Positions 61,631-64,000 of a stretch of DNA of 64,000 bases are shown in pieces. Both the position numbers and the translations under genes were made by a program. The stretch is taken from assembly GCF_009832745.1 (NCBI RefSeq), contig NZ_VRMJ01000005.1, forward strand, positions 1 to 64,000, in the 5' to 3' direction. Each line of letters starts with the position of its first letter. Within the stretch, counting starts at the first letter, position 1. Under the pieces are notes generated by a model. That model was not told the origin of the DNA, did not search any database, and worked only from the letters and a program-made list of their open reading frames with translations. Source of the stretch: Polaribacter septentrionalilitoris. Its GTDB lineage: Bacteria > Bacteroidota > Bacteroidia > Flavobacteriales > Flavobacteriaceae.

Positions 61631-62953
61631 TTATTTGTATACTTCTTTAATAAAATCTTCGTAAGAAACTTCTTTTGTTTTAAATTTCATGTTCTCTTTA
61701 AAAAACGTCAATAATTTTTGACTAATTAATTGAGATTGTAATTTTTGAGCTTCTTCTTGATTTTGTAAAATTCTACCAGCAATCTCATCCAATTCTTTTT
61801 CTTCTGGATTCATATTACCAAACTGTGCCATTTGTGTTCTGATAAATCCTTTTGCATAGTCTACCAATTCTTGATATTCTAATTTGATGTCATTATCTTT
61901 CATAATCTTACTTTCGATCAATTGATAACGCAAACCTTTTTCAGATTTTTCATACTCAGCAGCAGCTTCTTCTGCAGATAATTCTTTTTCTCCTGCAGTA
62001 GCCAACCATTTTTGTAAAAATTCTGCTGGTAAATCAAACTTCGTATTCTCAATTAAATACTCTTGAACTGCATTTAATAATTGTTGATCTCCTTGCTGTT
62101 GAAATTGCTTTTCGGCATCTTCTTTAATTTTATCTCTTAATTCTGTTACAGTAGATACACTTCCATCAGCAAATAATTTATCAAATAATTCTTTGTCTAA
62201 ATCTGCTGGTTCTGTTTTTGTAATTTCTTCTACAGTTAAGGTAACAGTAATATCTAAATCGTGAATTACATCATGAGAAACACCTAAGATGTGTTGTAAT
62301 TTATGATCGTCTTCGAATAATTTCTTAGTATCTAATTCAATTACATCACCAACTTTAGCACCAATAACTTTCTTCTCGTTTTTCTTTCCTTTTAAGTCGT
62401 TAACTAAGAAAGTAGATTTTTTGTTGATTTCGTGCGCTTCGTTTACAAACGTTCCTGTAACATTTGCATGTTCTGTAGCTTCATCTAAAGAAGACATTTT
62501 ACCATAACGTGTTTGTAAATTCTTTACTTCTTCATCAATCAACTCATCAGTTGCAACAATATTATATTGTTTTACTTTATTCTTTCCATTCAAATCAACT
62601 TCAAATTCTGGAGCTAAACCTAATTCGAACTCAAAAGAAAAAGTATCTGCATCCCAGTTAAAATTATCTTGAATTCTTGGTAACGGATTTCCTAAAATGT
62701 CTAACTTCTCTTCAGTTATAAATTTATTTAAAGAATCTTGTAAAAGCTTGTTTACCTCATCTATCATTACAGATTTACCATATTGTTTTTTAACCATTCC
62801 CATCGGTACATGCCCTTTTCTAAAACCAGGAATATCTGCTTTTTTACGATAATCTGTTAATACTTTTGTTACTTTTTCTTGATAGTCATCAGCAACGATA
62901 TCAACTTTTACAACTGCGTTTAACGCATCTATGTTTTCTTTTGTAATATTCAT
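61631..62953 (-). CDS. tig: Trigger factor
   Basis: A 440-residue ribosome-associated chaperone with peptidyl-prolyl isomerase fold. The ribosome-binding signature is GFRKGHVPMGMVKKQYG (about residues 43-59). The central PPIase region (about 155-240) is weakly conserved and lacks several aromatic residues of active FKBPs. A long helical C-terminal arm follows. Minus-strand promoter at 62987-63017, terminator near 61519. It precedes clpP-clpX, a common neighbourhood. Confidence 0.95.
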   Translation of the reverse strand: MNITKENIDALNAVVKVDIVADDYQEKVTKVLTDYRKKADIPGFRKGHVPMGMVKKQYGKSVMIDEVNKLLQDSLNKFITEEKLDILGNPLPRIQDNFNWDADTFSFEFELGLAPEFEVDLNGKNKVKQYNIVATDELIDEEVKNLQTRYGKMSSLDEATEHANVTGTFVNEAHEINKKSTFLVNDLKGKKNEKKVIGAKVGDVIELDTKKLFEDDHKLQHILGVSHDVIHDLDITVTLTVEEITKTEPADLDKELFDKLFADGSVSTVTELRDKIKEDAEKQFQQQGDQQLLNAVQEYLIENTKFDLPAEFLQKWLATAGEKELSAEEAAAEYEKSEKGLRYQLIESKIMKDNDIKLEYQELVDYAKGFIRTQMAQFGNMNPEEKELDEIAGRILQNQEEAQKLQSQLISQKLLTFFKENMKFKTKEVSYEDFIKEVYK

Positions 62954-62986
62954 TTCTTTGTTCTCTTGTTCTTAAAAAAATCGAGT

Positions 62987-63017
62987 GCAAAATTAATCAA
63001 TTTTATTGATTTAGCAA
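62987..63017 (-). promoter_or_regulatory. tig promoter
   Basis: On the minus strand: TTG (63017-63015), 19 nt, then TAATTTTGC (62995-62987). A well-formed Bacteroidota promoter 33 nt before the start codon. Confidence 0.7.
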
Positions 63018-63040
63018 CTCTTTAAACACTTCTATTTCAG

Positions 63041-63397
63041 TTATTTTAATGATTTCTTATCTTCTTTTAGCAAAGAAAATAAAGCAGACCTAAAAATTGA
63101 CAGTAATATGCTGAAAAACAAGGCCGGCCAAAATCCTGAAACTGCAAATCCATCAACTAATTTATCAGCTAACAATATTATACAAGCATTGATTACAAAT
63201 AAGAACAACCCAAAAGTGACAATAGTTGCTGGTAATGTAAAAAAGATTAAAAGTGGACGTATAAACATATTTAACAATGCAATTACTACTGCTACTATAA
63301 TTGCAGAAACATAACCTGCTACTGATATACCAGGTAAAATATTAGCTAAAACAATTACCGCTAAAGCCGTTAATAAGATTTTTAAAAAAGTTTTCAT
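63041..63397 (-). CDS. Phage holin family 4-type membrane protein
   Basis: A 118-residue protein with four membrane helices (about 5-22, 28-50, 53-78 and 86-108), matching the small membrane family named after a mycobacteriophage holin (phage_holin_4). The NMFIRPLLIFFTLPATIVTFGLF segment is typical (core: RPLLIFFTLPATIVTFG). It is a chromosomal housekeeping-type protein in many bacteria and nothing here indicates a prophage. Function unknown. Confidence 0.85.
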   Translation of the reverse strand: MKTFLKILLTALAVIVLANILPGISVAGYVSAIIVAVVIALLNMFIRPLLIFFTLPATIVTFGLFLFVINACIILLADKLVDGFAVSGFWPALFFSILLSIFRSALFSLLKEDKKSLK

Positions 63398-63545
63398 TTG
63401 TTTAGTTTTAATTTAATATCCTAGTTACCAAAACTATACCAAATAAAATAACCTGCTTTTTTGGCAGAAAAACATCAAGTTTGTTATTTTCTTAATACTA
63501 TTTATAAATTTTTAACTCCATTATTAAATACTATGATTTAATCCT

Positions 63546-63554
63546 TAATTTTGC
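63546..63554 (+). promoter_or_regulatory. -7 promoter box of the threonylcarbamoyl-AMP synthase gene
   Basis: TAATTTTGC, 11 nt before the ATG at 63566, giving a short leader. No -33 TTG in register. Confidence 0.45.
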
Positions 63555-63565
63555 AACCATAAATT

Positions 63566-64000
63566 ATGAGTATCATATCAAAGGACATACAACAAGCCAT
63601 TCATATTTTAACCAACGAAGAATTGGTGGCAATACCCACAGAAACTGTTTATGGTTTGGCTGGGAATATTTTTAGTGAAAAAGCAATCAATTGTATTTTT
63701 TCCACTAAAAAGCGTCCTTTTTTTAATCCGCTGATTGTTCACTTACCATCAGTTGATGCATTGAATAATGTGGTCACTCACATTCCTCCAAAAGCCAAAT
63801 TATTAGCTGAGGCTTTTTGGCCTGGATCTATGACTTTGGTATTGCCAAAAAATAATAAAATCCCAGATTTAATTACCGCAGGAAAAGAGACTGTTGCTGT
63901 TAGAATTCCGAATCATCCTGTAACTTTAGAATTGTTGAAAAATTTACCTTTTCCTTTAGCAGCACCAAGTGCAAATCCTTTTGGAAGTATTAGTCCTACA
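63566..64000 (+). CDS. L-threonylcarbamoyladenylate synthase (5' part)
   Basis: The first 145 codons of a Sua5/YwlC/TsaC protein that makes threonylcarbamoyl-AMP for the universal t6A37 tRNA modification; the gene runs off the window. Motifs: AIPTETVYGLAGN, STKKRPFFNPLIVHL, AEAFWPGSMTLVLPK, VAVRIPNHPVT and PLAAPSANPFG. The window ends inside the PSAN region, so I cannot tell whether a C-terminal Sua5 domain follows. Confidence 0.92.
   Translation, partial: MSIISKDIQQAIHILTNEELVAIPTETVYGLAGNIFSEKAINCIFSTKKRPFFNPLIVHLPSVDALNNVVTHIPPKAKLLAEAFWPGSMTLVLPKNNKIPDLITAGKETVAVRIPNHPVTLELLKNLPFPLAAPSANPFGSISPT

Noticed and set aside
63041-63397. Holin-type protein as evidence of a prophage
   Set aside because: The family is widespread in bacterial chromosomes, and no phage genes are nearby.

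Overview
This window is chromosomal DNA from a marine-type member of the Bacteroidota, most probably Flavobacteriaceae (Polaribacter/Tenacibaculum-like; the genus is an inference). The evidence is strongly AT-rich DNA, the type IX secretion and gliding genes gldK-L-M-N, gldB, gldC and porT, exosortase F (XrtF), an archaeal/eukaryotic-type ProRS, a MreBCD-PBP2-RodA operon in flavobacterial order, and many promoters of the Bacteroidota form TTG-N19..23-TAnnTTTGC. No complete insertion sequence, prophage, CRISPR array, rRNA operon or replication origin was found. Most of the window is conserved core genome.

Layout. 1-4.4 kb: the tail of an unidentified gene, two small lipoproteins, a MazG-like pyrophosphohydrolase, an ABC-F protein and a DUF983 protein. 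4.4-11.3 kb (minus strand): a conserved arginase-fold protein with a degraded metal site, then gldK-gldL-gldM-gldN and a FAD oxidoreductase. 11.3-20.6 kb: topA (minus), then miaB, a sigma-54 activator, lptE, a TPR-like protein, secG and groES-groEL. 20.7-26.8 kb (minus): a run of cysteine-pair proteins (HYC_CC_PP protein, TonB-dependent receptor, secreted HMA protein, HMA-MauE/DoxX membrane protein, a beta-barrel with a CC motif, and a DUF3179 lipoprotein) that looks like a copper or thiophilic-metal uptake/redox cluster. 26.8-28.7 kb: exosortase F and its partner, a GAF-type methionine sulfoxide reductase and two tandem 42-residue micro-ORFs. 28.8-35.9 kb: purH and the cell-shape operon mreB-mreC-mreD-mrdA-rodA. 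36-46.6 kb: rpsT, tRNA-Glu, proS, a sigma-54-type promoter in front of a repeat-rich lipoprotein, a FadL-like porin, an Nfu scaffold, ubiE, porT, an RNA methyltransferase and tamL. 46.7-54.4 kb: fbaA, accD, rpsO, pnp, a folK-deoxynucleoside kinase fusion and an OmpA-type protein. 54.8-64 kb: gldC-gldB, nadE, dnaG, clpX-clpP, tig, a holin-fold membrane protein and the 5' part of a threonylcarbamoyl-AMP synthase.

How the genes work together. Three loci feed type IX secretion and gliding: gldKLMN (motor and outer ring), gldB-gldC (accessory) and porT. Envelope assembly is represented by lptE, tamL, secG and the Rod system, and protein quality control by GroESL, ClpXP and trigger factor.

Most noteworthy observations: (1) the six-gene cysteine-pair cluster, whose last two genes are bracketed by near-identical copies of one groEL-terminator arm; (2) a near-consensus -24/-12 promoter at 37917-37933, in a window that also carries a sigma-54 activator without a sensor domain; (3) loss of zinc ligands in DnaG, AccD, ProRS and TopA; (4) a three-hairpin intergenic element at 59377-59456; (5) paired micro-ORFs with their own promoter; (6) an arginase-fold pseudoenzyme beside the gld operon. 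Everything here was read by eye; family names come from recognition of motifs, not from a database search.
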